A DNA stretch of 9,950 bases from Psychrobacter sp. (GCA_029264635.1 JARIAA010000150.1:1-9950), one strand, 5' to 3'; numbered from the stretch's first letter, positions 1 through 7,207 are shown. Numbers and translations are program-made. The notes: generated by a model from the letters alone, not told the origin.

Positions 1-48
1 ACAGACGCTTTTTTATTGGTTTTAAAGTGGCGTATAGCTTAACTATAT

Positions 49-882
49 TTATACTACCGGTCGCATGATTTGATACACATTACTCAAATCATAAACGCGA
101 TAGCGCGCAGGCTCGCGGCGACTCTCACCAGCATAGCTTAATATCAAGGCTTGTTTAGCGGACTCATCAACCCAGCCAACAAACAATCCGCTATGCTCAA
201 TACCGTTATAGCCATGATTGATATAATAGAGCCAATCACCGACTTCAATATCATGGCTGTCGGCATAAGGACCTTGCCTGTATACTCCTTTATGAATGGT
301 ATCACGTGCTACCCCAGCACGCTTAAACACCTCGTTAAGATAATCCCAGCAGCCACCTTGAATAATGGTGCGCTCGTTGAGTGCCATCTTGCGCGCTGTA
401 CTAATGACTTCGCGGGCAGCCGTACTGCTTTGACTTTCAGCGTTACTTAGCAGCGGCAAATACGCACTATCGACATTATCATAATTTCCTGATAAAAACG
501 CGGGCAGAGCCGTTGGCATTTGGCGCTGCATGTCAGGATAGCGATAAGAGGTATTGATCGCAGCCGTGTTTTGAGAACGCTGATTATAATCATACGTATT
601 GGCAGGCGGTTGAATCGTATTCTTGGCAGTTGCATAGTTGGTGCGCGAGCGCTGAATAGTAGAGCGTGTGCTAATTTTGGCGCTAGGTACTGATACGGCA
701 CTCTCAGGCTGAGTTGATTTTTGGGCGATAAGCGCGCTCATGCTATCAGCATTGACGTAACTTATGCTACTGATAAACATCAACAGCGTTACAATAGATG
801 CATTTTTTATAAAGATACTTTTTATAGGACTGTATACGGTAAATGGCACTTTATCTGAGTGAATCATCGACAATAGCGGCAT
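49..882 (-). CDS. Exported protein with C-terminal NlpC/P60-like (papain-fold) domain
   Basis: A 277-residue protein of no family I can name with certainty. Residues 20-45 contain a basic stretch (KSIFIKN) followed by a hydrophobic run ending in SYVNA-DS, which looks like a signal peptide cleaved near residue 45. Residues 46-150 are a low-complexity linker rich in Ser, Thr, Gln, Asn and Tyr. The C-terminal 120 residues look like a compact hydrolase fold. GGCWDYLNEVF (Cys178) resembles the catalytic-Cys helix, GDWLYY (215-220) and HSGLFVGW (His230) resemble the His-bearing strand of NlpC/P60 or CHAP enzymes, and YAGESRREP follows. If so, it would be a periplasmic or surface cysteine hydrolase acting on peptidoglycan or a related amide bond; this is inferred from motif spacing only. 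The start at 882 is supported by AAGGAG six bases upstream (889-894). It is the last gene of the minus-strand series and appears to have its own promoter. Confidence 0.6.
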   Translation of the reverse strand: MPLLSMIHSDKVPFTVYSPIKSIFIKNASIVTLLMFISSISYVNADSMSALIAQKSTQPESAVSVPSAKISTRSTIQRSRTNYATAKNTIQPPANTYDYNQRSQNTAAINTSYRYPDMQRQMPTALPAFLSGNYDNVDSAYLPLLSNAESQSSTAAREVISTARKMALNERTIIQGGCWDYLNEVFKRAGVARDTIHKGVYRQGPYADSHDIEVGDWLYYINHGYNGIEHSGLFVGWVDESAKQALILSYAGESRREPARYRVYDLSNVYQIMRPVV

Positions 883-888
883 GACCTG

Positions 889-894
889 CTCCTT
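889..894 (-). promoter_or_regulatory. Shine-Dalgarno site of the exported NlpC/P60-like gene
   Basis: AAGGAG on the minus strand, six bases before the ATG at 882-880. It favours this start over internal Met6 and makes the N-terminus slightly long (about 20 residues) before the hydrophobic core of the signal peptide. Confidence 0.7.
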
Positions 895-941
895 TCAAGA
901 CAGCAACGAAGTTTTTAACGAGGGTAAAACATGAGTGTCTA

Positions 942-971
942 GTTATAAACTATTTAGGGAGGCTGCTGCAA
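942..971 (-). promoter_or_regulatory. Candidate sigma70-type promoter of the exported NlpC/P60-like gene
   Basis: On the minus strand, TTGCAG (971-966) is separated by 18 bases from TATAAC (947-942). The -10 matches consensus at 5 of 6 positions and the -35 at 3 of 6. It would give a leader of about 55 bases. It lies downstream of the terminator hairpin at 1049-1073, consistent with separate transcription of this gene. Found by eye only. Confidence 0.35.
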
Positions 972-1048
972 GCTTTATTCGACATTTGTGAATGACAAAA
1001 GGTACAAGAATTAAGATAAAAGGAGAAATAGAAAAGGCCGATAAAGAG

Positions 1049-1073
1049 AAAGCCATCTATTAAAAATGGCTTT
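1049..1073 (-). terminator. Hairpin terminator downstream of the two-helix membrane protein gene
   Basis: AAAGCCAT (1049-1056) and ATGGCTTT (1066-1073) form a perfect 8-bp stem with a 9-base loop. On the minus strand the stem ends in UUU and runs on into CUCUUUAU, a broken U-tract. On the plus strand it ends in five T residues, so it could work in both directions, but no plus-strand gene lies upstream. It sits 43 bases after the stop of the gene ending at 1116. Confidence 0.5.
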
Positions 1074-1115
1074 TTGATCTAAAAATTTTGGTCTAAAAAA
1101 CAGTTATTTAAAAAT

Positions 1116-1607
1116 TTAGTCGTCATTTATTTTAATAGTAACATGGCGCTTACCCATCGCTTGACCTTCTAAGATGGCTTTGGTCGCTTGTGCCTCTTGA
1201 AGAGTATCAAAACCACTAATATGATATTTGCGCAGGTTATCAGCATCAACGATCTGTAACTGCTCGCCGAACAAAGTCACCTTGTCGCCTTTATTTAAAG
1301 TGATCTGCTCGCGGCGACCTTGGTTATCATGTACCAGCTCACCGACACGCACCCATAAGATGCCGCTATTAATGTTGCCACTCATGGCTTTTTTACGCTG
1401 TTGCCGCTGTCGATTAAAGAAAAAACTACCAATAATGAGCAGAGCAAGCGCGCCAATAGCTAGGCGCTCTGGCAATAAGCTCATCGCCAGCGCTACGGCA
1501 ACAGCGCCTACCAATAATGCCGAGCCGAACCAAAATAGTCCATTATCACCTGCTGGTGGCGGGTCTTGTAAGGTAATCTTGGCACCGTCATCGGTCAGCT
1601 TTAACAT
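1116..1607 (-). CDS. Conserved-looking small membrane protein with two transmembrane helices
   Basis: A 163-residue protein I do not recognise. After a short polar N-terminus (LKLTDDGAKITLQDPPPAG) there are two hydrophobic helices, roughly residues 24-44 and 47-65, joined by a tight LPER turn. Next comes a strongly basic segment (NRQRQQRKK, 65-73), which by the positive-inside rule puts the C-terminal side in the cytoplasm. The remaining 90 residues are soluble and strand-rich. ILWVRVGELVHDNQGRREQITLNKGDKVTLFGEQLQIVDAD suggests a small beta-barrel-like fold, followed by a helical segment FDTLQEAQATKAILEG. The gene lies 87 bases downstream of rph on the same strand and may be co-transcribed with it, across the paired-arm region at 1627-1695. 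The ribosome-binding site is weak (AGGTA, about 10 bases upstream). Function unknown; no catalytic motif seen. Confidence 0.65.
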   Translation of the reverse strand: MLKLTDDGAKITLQDPPPAGDNGLFWFGSALLVGAVAVALAMSLLPERLAIGALALLIIGSFFFNRQRQQRKKAMSGNINSGILWVRVGELVHDNQGRREQITLNKGDKVTLFGEQLQIVDADNLRKYHISGFDTLQEAQATKAILEGQAMGKRHVTIKINDD

Positions 1608-1626
1608 GCTTTAGTACCTATCGCTT

Positions 1627-1695
1627 GCTATTTGTTGATGAATAAAACAAATAGCTATTTATAGTGCCGCTATTTGCTAAATCTTGGCAAACAGC
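1627..1695 (-). promoter_or_regulatory. Four-arm, attenuator-like structure between rph and the membrane-protein gene
   Basis: In minus-strand order the arms are A GCTGTTTGC (1695-1687), B GCAAATAGC (1677-1669), C GCTATTTGTT (1655-1646) and D AACAAATAGC (1636-1627). A pairs with B (9 bp including one G-U, 9-base loop). B pairs with C (8 bp plus a possible G-U, 13-base loop) and is followed by UUUUAUU. C pairs with D (10 bp, 9-base loop). A:B and C:D can coexist; B:C excludes both. Arm A begins at the last-read-first base of the rph stop codon. All stems are AT-rich. Regulation is inferred; the complementarity is directly visible. Confidence 0.35.
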
Positions 1696-2411
1696 TACCA
1701 ACCCAGTGCCGTTTGCTGCATTTTAATAAGCTCGGTGATACCCTTTTCGGCAAGGATGAGCATGGCGTCTGCTTGAGCGCGAGTAAACGGCTTTTCTTCA
1801 GCAGTGCCTTGTAGCTCAATAAACTCACCCTTTTGGGTCATGACTACATTCAGATCCGTGTCACAGCTGGCATCTTCTTCGTAATTTAGATCTAGATAAG
1901 CTTCGCCATCTTTTATGCCGACAGAGACCGCAGCGACCAAACCAATCAGTGGATCAGCTTTTAGTTTTTTGGTCTTTTGAATGCTCTCTAGCGCATCAAT
2001 CAAAGCAATAGCAGCTCCAGTCACGCTAGCCGTACGCGTGCCACCATCCGCTTGCAGGACATCACAATCAAGATAAATGGTATTCTCACCCAGCTTACTA
2101 AGATCAATCATCGCACGTAGGCTACGACCGATCAGACGCTGAATTTCTTGAGTGCGACCGGACTGCTTACCGCGAGCCGCTTCACGCTGATTACGAGTAT
2201 TGGTCGCGCGCGGCAGCATGCCATATTCAGCCGTGATCCAGCCTTTGCCTTTACCTTTAAGCCAGCGCGGGACGCCAGATTCAACGCTCGCTGTACACAA
2301 TACTTTGGTATCGCCAAAGCTGACCAACACGGATCCTTCAGCATGCTTGGTATAGTGGCGCTCAAAGCTTATCGAGCGAAGTTGATCAAGCTCACGGTTA
2401 TCGGTACGCAT
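1695..2411 (-). CDS. rph: Ribonuclease PH
   Basis: A 238-residue phosphorolytic 3'-5' exoribonuclease that trims the 3' ends of tRNA precursors, using inorganic phosphate and releasing nucleoside diphosphates. It forms a hexameric ring in the cytoplasm. The whole length matches the family from the N-terminal MRTDNRELDQLR onward, and 238 residues is the usual length. Phosphate-site residues are in place: Arg86 in GKQSGRTQEIQRLIGRSLRA and the GTR triplet at 124-126 in LQADGGTRTASVTGA. The acidic cluster DLNYEEDASCDTDLNVV (174-190) carries the conserved metal-binding aspartates. The start at 2411 is the family's usual start and has AGGAA about six bases upstream. The common enterobacterial neighbour pyrE is absent. 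The gene lies downstream of fadD copy A but is separated from it by 344 bases with hairpins, so it probably has its own promoter. Confidence 0.96.
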   Translation of the reverse strand: MRTDNRELDQLRSISFERHYTKHAEGSVLVSFGDTKVLCTASVESGVPRWLKGKGKGWITAEYGMLPRATNTRNQREAARGKQSGRTQEIQRLIGRSLRAMIDLSKLGENTIYLDCDVLQADGGTRTASVTGAAIALIDALESIQKTKKLKADPLIGLVAAVSVGIKDGEAYLDLNYEEDASCDTDLNVVMTQKGEFIELQGTAEEKPFTRAQADAMLILAEKGITELIKMQQTALGW

Positions 2412-2519
2412 AAAGTTTCCTAGTACGATGTTATAAAAATAGGGATATAAAAAAGTAAGGGTCTGCTAGTAACGTTTTTAATCACTGACTTTTTACTTCT
2501 TCAATGTCTTATAGTGAAT

Positions 2520-2541
2520 AAAAAACGCTCTTATAAAAAGC
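2520..2541 (-). terminator. Candidate intrinsic terminator for fadD copy A
   Basis: On the minus strand the segment 2541-2527 folds into a 6-bp stem (GCUUUU with AAGAGC, one G-U) with a 3-base loop. One G and then six U residues (2525-2520) follow. The stem is short and AT-rich, so efficiency is uncertain, but this is the best U-tract between fadD copy A and rph. Confidence 0.4.
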
Positions 2542-2589
2542 TCTCACGAACTATAACAGACCTAAATCTTGGGATATCCTAACGTGACA

Positions 2590-2628
2590 ACCACGCAATA
2601 GCAATATAAGTCCTTATTATTGCGTGGT
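2590..2628. repeat. Strong inverted repeat (hairpin) downstream of fadD copy A
   Basis: ACCACGCAATA (2590-2600) and TATTGCGTGGT (2618-2628) are perfectly complementary over 11 bp. Inside, ATAA (2606-2609) and TTAT (2614-2617) extend the stem past a 5-base bulge. Neither side has a clean U-tract: minus-strand RNA continues UGUCACG, plus-strand AAUUUUAAU. It may be an mRNA 3'-end stabiliser or part of fadD copy A termination. Confidence 0.55.
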
Positions 2629-2755
2629 AATTTTAATAAAAACCTATAGGCAAATAAAGATATAACCAAATGAAACTATAGTCAAATGAAAGCAAAAGCC
2701 AGATAACCTGACTTATCTTTATTCTGCTTTTTCATTTTTAGTACCAATAGTAAGA

Positions 2756-4567
2756 TTATTCTAATCCTTCCATCTTACGCAATTCTTTACGCAGTATTTT
2801 ACCCACGTTCGATTTTGGTAGCTCATCAACGAACTGGATATGGCGCGGACGCTTATAACCTGTCAACTGCTTTTTGCCAAAGTCGAGCAGCTCTTTTTCG
2901 GTAACCTTACCTTTTTTGACGACGAACAGCTTAGGATCCTCACCGCGCTCATCACTTGGTATGCCAATCGCACCGCACTCTACAATTGCAGGATGCTCGC
3001 TCATGGCCTCTTCAATCTCGTTCGGATAGACGTTGAAGCCTGAGACGATAATCATGTCTTTTTTACGGTCCACAATTTTGATGAAGCCTTTTTCGTCCAT
3101 AATACCGATGTCACCGGTTTTTAGATAACCCGTTGCCGTAAAAGTCTCAGCGGTCTCATCAGGACGGTTTTGGTAGCCGATCATGACTTGCGGGCCCTTG
3201 ACACAAATCTCGCCGCGCTCACCGATGGCGACTTCGTTTTCTTCTTCGTCAATTAAGACGATATCGGTACTCGATGCTGGAATACCAATCTTGCCGGTAA
3301 ACTCTGCAATCGTCATAGGATTAAAAGCAACTACTGGAGAGGTTTCAGACAAACCATAACCCTCTACAATAGGCAGACCTGTAATCTTGTGCCACTCTTT
3401 TGCCACACTTGGCAATACAGACATACCGCCGCCAATAGCCGCTTTGAGATTTGAGAAATCCAATTTAGCAAAGCTATCTTTATGTACTAAGCCATTAAAT
3501 AAGGTATTCACAGCTGGAATAAATGAGGGCTTATATTTGTCCATCTCTTTAATGAGACCGTCTAAATCACGCGGATTAGGAATCAATAAACCTGCAAAGC
3601 CTTGGTACATCCCGTACATGCCGCAGACCATAAACGAGAATACATGGTATAACGGTAAAGCCGTCAAAATCACATCATCGCTACTGATATCATCTTCAAA
3701 AGCACTATTAATAAGTACGTTAATTTGTAGCATATTAGCCACTAAATTACCGTGAGATAGCATAGCGCCTTTAGCGACACCCGTCGTACCGCCCGTATAT
3801 TGTAATAACGCCACATCGTTGAGCGCCAAATCAGGACGCTGATATTTACTTGCTGATACGGCCCCTAGCGCCTGCTTAAAGCTTGTACTATTTGGCAAAT
3901 TGTAAGAGGGAATCATTTTTTTGATATGGCGCGCGACTAGGTTTACGACCGTCCCTTTAACTGAGCCTAGCATATCACCTAGCTTACAGACAATGACATG
4001 CTCAACTTGGCCTTTATCTTCTGCATCTTGGTAGGTTTTAGCAAAATTTTCAACGATAAATAGCGCTTTTGCTCCGCTGTCATGGAGCTGATGGGATAGC
4101 TCGCGGCTGGTATATAGCGGATTGACGTTGACCAACACCATGCCTGCACGAATAATCCCAAGCATAACGATAGGATACTGCAAAATATTGGGCATCATAA
4201 TCCCAACTTTATCACCTTTCACCAATCCTAATGATTGCAAGTAGCTTGCGATTTGACGACTGTATAAATCCAACTGCTTAAAGGTAATCGACGCACCCAT
4301 ACAAATATAAGCGGTTTTTTGCCCATAACGACGAAAATTACGCTCGAACACTTCAAGCAAAGAGGTCTCATCATCTGGCATATCAATAGTCGCATCGATA
4401 CCATAACGCTCATAAGCATCAAGCCATGGTCTATTGCTTGGAATAGTGGGCATCGTTGGGAAGGCGTCCATAACTGCCTCATCATTAGAGGTGGGATCGC
4501 CATTAGAGTTAGCAAGCTTAGGGTCTGGCGTTTTTTTATGAGTACGGTTGTTGGCATTGTCAGTCAT
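2756..4567 (-). CDS. fadD: Long-chain fatty acid--CoA ligase (acyl-CoA synthetase), copy A
   Basis: A 603-residue member of the adenylate-forming (ANL) superfamily. It activates long-chain fatty acids with ATP to acyl-AMP and then to acyl-CoA, feeding beta-oxidation or lipid synthesis at the inner face of the membrane. Visible motifs are the ATP-binding P-loop YTGGTTGVAKGA (257-268), EGYGLSETSP (402-411), TGDIG (484-488), the fatty-acyl signature around DRKKDMIIVSGFNVYPNEIE (500-519) and the C-terminal ELPKSNVGK, with predicted catalytic Lys590. It is about 40 residues longer than typical FadD because of a polar N-terminal extension (1-45, rich in Asn, Asp, Pro, Thr) before RPWLDAYERYGID. The start is nevertheless supported by TAGGAA six bases upstream of the ATG; an internal Met33 is the alternative. 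It is a tandem paralogue of the next gene upstream. Preference for chain length cannot be read from the sequence. Confidence 0.93.
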   Translation of the reverse strand: MTDNANNRTHKKTPDPKLANSNGDPTSNDEAVMDAFPTMPTIPSNRPWLDAYERYGIDATIDMPDDETSLLEVFERNFRRYGQKTAYICMGASITFKQLDLYSRQIASYLQSLGLVKGDKVGIMMPNILQYPIVMLGIIRAGMVLVNVNPLYTSRELSHQLHDSGAKALFIVENFAKTYQDAEDKGQVEHVIVCKLGDMLGSVKGTVVNLVARHIKKMIPSYNLPNSTSFKQALGAVSASKYQRPDLALNDVALLQYTGGTTGVAKGAMLSHGNLVANMLQINVLINSAFEDDISSDDVILTALPLYHVFSFMVCGMYGMYQGFAGLLIPNPRDLDGLIKEMDKYKPSFIPAVNTLFNGLVHKDSFAKLDFSNLKAAIGGGMSVLPSVAKEWHKITGLPIVEGYGLSETSPVVAFNPMTIAEFTGKIGIPASSTDIVLIDEEENEVAIGERGEICVKGPQVMIGYQNRPDETAETFTATGYLKTGDIGIMDEKGFIKIVDRKKDMIIVSGFNVYPNEIEEAMSEHPAIVECGAIGIPSDERGEDPKLFVVKKGKVTEKELLDFGKKQLTGYKRPRHIQFVDELPKSNVGKILRKELRKMEGLE

Positions 4568-4765
4568 AATTTTTCCTAAATACTACAATCAAAGACGTAG
4601 CGTAATCTAATGATAGGGATACTGGCACTAATAACTTGAGTGGTCGACGATATCTTAATGATATATAACGTTTCTAAACACCTTTATATGCTGCTACTTA
4701 ATTATCTTAGTAAGTCAAAATGCTCAATGATATCTAATACCTTTCACTCTATTACATGCGCCCGT

Positions 4766-4794
4766 ACTATAACAGTTTTGACAAAAAGTCTCTA
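4766..4794 (-). promoter_or_regulatory. Candidate sigma70-type promoter of fadD copy A
   Basis: On the minus strand, TAGAGA (4794-4789) lies 17 bases before TATAGT (4771-4766), matching consensus at 4 of 6 and 5 of 6 positions. It lies between the copy B terminator and copy A and would give a leader of about 190 bases. Found by eye only. Confidence 0.35.
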
Positions 4795-4894
4795 TAAAAC
4801 CCTGTCAATAGAACGTTGTAAACTGTGAATAAGATACCGCTTGTCTCAATGATTTATTCTAAATAGCTATCAATATTTATTAAAGGTTGACCAT

Positions 4895-4932
4895 AAAAAA
4901 TGATAAAACCGCAGAGAAGCGGCTTTATCATT
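4895..4932 (-). terminator. Rho-independent terminator of fadD copy B
   Basis: AATGATAAA (4899-4907) pairs with TTTATCATT (4924-4932) and CCGC (4909-4912) with GCGG (4919-4922), around a 6-base loop. The one non-Watson-Crick position (4908/4923) is a G-U wobble in minus-strand RNA but an A-C mismatch in plus-strand RNA. That gives 14 consecutive pairs on the minus strand only. Minus-strand RNA then runs into more U residues (4898-4895). The stem sits 94 bases beyond the copy B stop codon. Confidence 0.85.
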
Positions 4933-5026
4933 ATGGGTATTAATAAAGTCTTTTAAGGTGAGATTGCTAACTGATAAGTAACCACTAAAATCTTTATTAT
5001 TAAGCTAAATATTTAAAGACGTAATC

Positions 5027-6763
5027 CTAAGAAGCGTGGTTTTTTTCCTCAAGCTTACGCAAATCTTTATGCAAGATTTTACCCACATTTGATTTGGGTA
5101 GCTCATCGATAAATTCGACATGACGCGGGCGCTTGTAGCCAGTCAAATTTTCTTTGGCATAAGCAATGACGTCCTCTTTAGTAAGGCTATTATCTTGGCG
5201 GACAACGAATATTTTTGGCACCTCGCCGCTATTATCATCCTCAATACCGATGACACCGCACTCTAGAATTTTTGGATGACCTGCCATGACTTCTTCGACT
5301 TCATTAGGATAAACGTTAAAGCCTGAAACCAAAATCATATTCTTTTTACGATCGACGATGGTCACATAACCGTCATCTTCCATAATACCGATATCGCCGG
5401 TACGGAAGAAACCATCTGCGGTCATGACCTCGTTGGTCGCATCTTCGCGTTTCCAGTAACCTTTCATGACCTGCGGACCGCGCACACTAATCTCACCGCG
5501 CTCACCCAAAGCGACCTCATTACCCTCATCATCTAAAATAGCCACATCCGTGCTTGGCATGGGTACACCAATAGTGCCACTAAATGTATCAACGCCTACA
5601 GGATTCGCCGTTGCAACAGGTGCAGTTTCAGACAAACCATAACCTTGCGAGATAATGTTGGTTGTCACCTGACGCCATTTTTCTGCTGTTGAGGACAGTA
5701 CCGCCATGCCGCCGCCCATCGACATACGCAGTTTGCTATGATACATCGCTTTAAATTCTTCATTGTTAGCTAGCGCGTTAAATAGTGTGTTTACGGCTGG
5801 GAAGAAAGCAGGCGGATTTTTCTTGTAGGCTTTCATCAGGCTATCGAGATCACGCGGATTGGGCACCAACAGCCCAATACAACCCCGATAAATGCCAAAC
5901 ATGCCGCAGACGGTAAAGGAGAAAATATGATAGAGCGGTAAAGCGGTCATAATCACTGGCTGCTCGCCAGTGCCTTCAAACTCTGCAAAACCGTCACCCA
6001 AAAAGGTATTGCACTGAATCAGGTTTGCCACTAGATTTTTATGCGTCAACATAGCACCTTTTGCAACCCCAGTAGTACCACCGGTATACTGTAGCACGGC
6101 GACATCTTCAAGGCCGATGTCTGTAGGGCGTTTATACTTCTTAGGGTTTGCTTTTTTAAGCATAGATTTAAAACTGACACTACCTGCAATCTTATAATCT
6201 GGCACCATTTTTTTCACATGGCGGACGACCGTATTGACCATAAGGCCTTTGAGCGTCCCCATCATATCGCCCATACCCGTAATAACGACATGATCAACCA
6301 CTTGACGACCAATATCTTGATAGGTTTTGGCAAAATTTTCGACTAAAATGAGCGCTTTGGCCTCAGAATCTATGAGCTGGTGCTCAAGCTCTTTGGTCGT
6401 ATACAGAGGGTTGACATTGACTAAGGTCAACCCTGCTCGCAGTACGCCAATGACCGCTATAGGTAGCTGCAAAATATTGGGCATCATGACAGCGACTTTA
6501 TCGCCTTTCACCAGTCCAAGTGACTGCAAATAAGCGGCAACTTTGCGACTATATAAATCAACTTCTTTAAAACTTAGCTGCGATCCCATGCAAATAAAAG
6601 CAGTTTTGTTGCCATATTTGCCAAAGCTGTCTTCAACAATATCGATCAGTGACGTGTTTTCGGCAGGCATGTCGATATCGTAATTGATACCTAGCGCTTC
6701 ATAGGTTTTGAGCCAAACTTTATCATCACGACGAGTTAGATGCACCTGGTCTTGATTTTCCAT
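5027..6763 (-). CDS. fadD: Long-chain fatty acid--CoA ligase (acyl-CoA synthetase), copy B
   Basis: A 578-residue ANL-superfamily acyl-CoA synthetase, close to the usual FadD length. Motifs are the P-loop YTGGTTGVAKGA (226-237), QGYGLSETAPV (373-383), TGDIG (455-459), DRKKNMILVSGFNVYPNEVE (471-490) and ELPKSNVGK, with predicted catalytic Lys562. It aligns with copy A throughout (for example PNPRDLDSLMK versus PNPRDLDGLIK, PAVNTLFNAL versus PAVNTLFNGL). The two are therefore paralogues from a duplication, clearly diverged and both with intact active sites. It lacks the long N-terminal extension of copy A. AGGAG lies 10 bases before the ATG. It has its own terminator and is divergent from parC. 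Two genes could let the cell handle different chain lengths or growth conditions, but that is inference. Confidence 0.94.
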   Translation of the reverse strand: MENQDQVHLTRRDDKVWLKTYEALGINYDIDMPAENTSLIDIVEDSFGKYGNKTAFICMGSQLSFKEVDLYSRKVAAYLQSLGLVKGDKVAVMMPNILQLPIAVIGVLRAGLTLVNVNPLYTTKELEHQLIDSEAKALILVENFAKTYQDIGRQVVDHVVITGMGDMMGTLKGLMVNTVVRHVKKMVPDYKIAGSVSFKSMLKKANPKKYKRPTDIGLEDVAVLQYTGGTTGVAKGAMLTHKNLVANLIQCNTFLGDGFAEFEGTGEQPVIMTALPLYHIFSFTVCGMFGIYRGCIGLLVPNPRDLDSLMKAYKKNPPAFFPAVNTLFNALANNEEFKAMYHSKLRMSMGGGMAVLSSTAEKWRQVTTNIISQGYGLSETAPVATANPVGVDTFSGTIGVPMPSTDVAILDDEGNEVALGERGEISVRGPQVMKGYWKREDATNEVMTADGFFRTGDIGIMEDDGYVTIVDRKKNMILVSGFNVYPNEVEEVMAGHPKILECGVIGIEDDNSGEVPKIFVVRQDNSLTKEDVIAYAKENLTGYKRPRHVEFIDELPKSNVGKILHKDLRKLEEKNHAS

Positions 6764-6838
6764 AATCTTACTGCTCCTAATAATAATACTTTTGCATCAG
6801 CCACTATAATCTACCTATAAAAATCGGCATACACGCCA

Positions 6839-6856
6839 ACCATTGCTATGAATGGT
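6839..6856. repeat. 6-6-6 inverted repeat upstream of fadD copy B
   Basis: ACCATT and AATGGT are separated by six bases, 76 bases upstream of the fadD copy B start codon and just inside a possible transcription start. Operator-like in shape, but it does not match the FadR or PsrA consensus I know. Confidence 0.3.
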
Positions 6857-7053
6857 GAATTTGGTATGTTAGGTAGCACTATAATAGATGGACAATATAG
6901 CGTTGAATAAACCTTTGTTCTTTAACATACACACTTTGTATAAACTACTCAATATAAAATATTGATGCTTGAGTTCGCAAAGAGACTTGACGTCTATAAT
7001 CTATACAAAAATCAATTATTTAACTAAATAAATAAGCATTGTTTTGTCATTCC

Positions 7054-7083
7054 TTACGCTTGATATGGCCTTTATTACGCTTG
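7054..7083. repeat. Direct repeat TTACGCTTG, 21 bases apart
   Basis: Two identical 9-base words start at 7054 and 7075. The 21-base period is two helical turns, which would place two bound proteins on the same DNA face. Could be chance. Confidence 0.3.
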
Positions 7084-7195
7084 TTAGTACTTGCTATTTC
7101 TTATGGTCTTTGATGCCATATTCGTACCTATAAGCACGTCATGGCTTGTCGTCTATTCTAGTTTATACCTTTTTAATTGATGCAATATCCTTTAC

Positions 7196-7207
7196 GATAG
7201 CGCTATC
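7196..7207. repeat. Perfect 12-bp palindrome upstream of parC
   Basis: GATAGCGCTATC is fully self-complementary and lies about 100 bases before the parC start, a typical distance for a regulator-binding site. No known regulator motif is recognised. Confidence 0.35.

Larger units (their letters stand above)
2412..2755. other. Intergenic region between fadD copy A and rph
   Basis: 344 AT-rich bases with no credible gene. It holds a weak inverted repeat just after fadD copy A (AGATAA/TTATCT, 2701-2718), a strong 11-bp hairpin (2590-2628) and a short hairpin with a U6 tract (2520-2541). A poor promoter-like pair on the minus strand, TTGAAG (2504-2499) and TTAAAA (2481-2476) with a 17-base spacer, could serve rph, but the match is weak. 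Confidence 0.6.
4568..5026. other. Intergenic region between the two fadD copies
   Basis: 459 AT-rich bases without a credible gene. It contains the strong terminator of copy B (4895-4932) and a candidate promoter for copy A (4766-4794), implying that the two fadD genes are transcribed independently although adjacent and co-directional. A 62-codon plus-strand reading frame at 4640-4828 has no ribosome-binding site and a composition unlike a protein. Confidence 0.6.

Noticed and set aside
2701..2718. AGATAA/TTATCT hairpin as the fadD copy A terminator
   Set aside because: Only 6 AT-rich pairs, and the minus-strand tail GGCUUUUGCUUU is interrupted; the U6 hairpin at 2520-2541 is better.
4640..4828. 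62-codon plus-strand open frame between the fadD copies
   Set aside because: No ribosome-binding site, overlaps the candidate fadD promoter, and its composition is that of AT-rich spacer.
6969..7000. TTGAGT and perfect TATAAT on the plus strand as a parC promoter
   Set aside because: The spacer is 20 bases, too long for a standard promoter, and the site is about 300 bases from the start codon.
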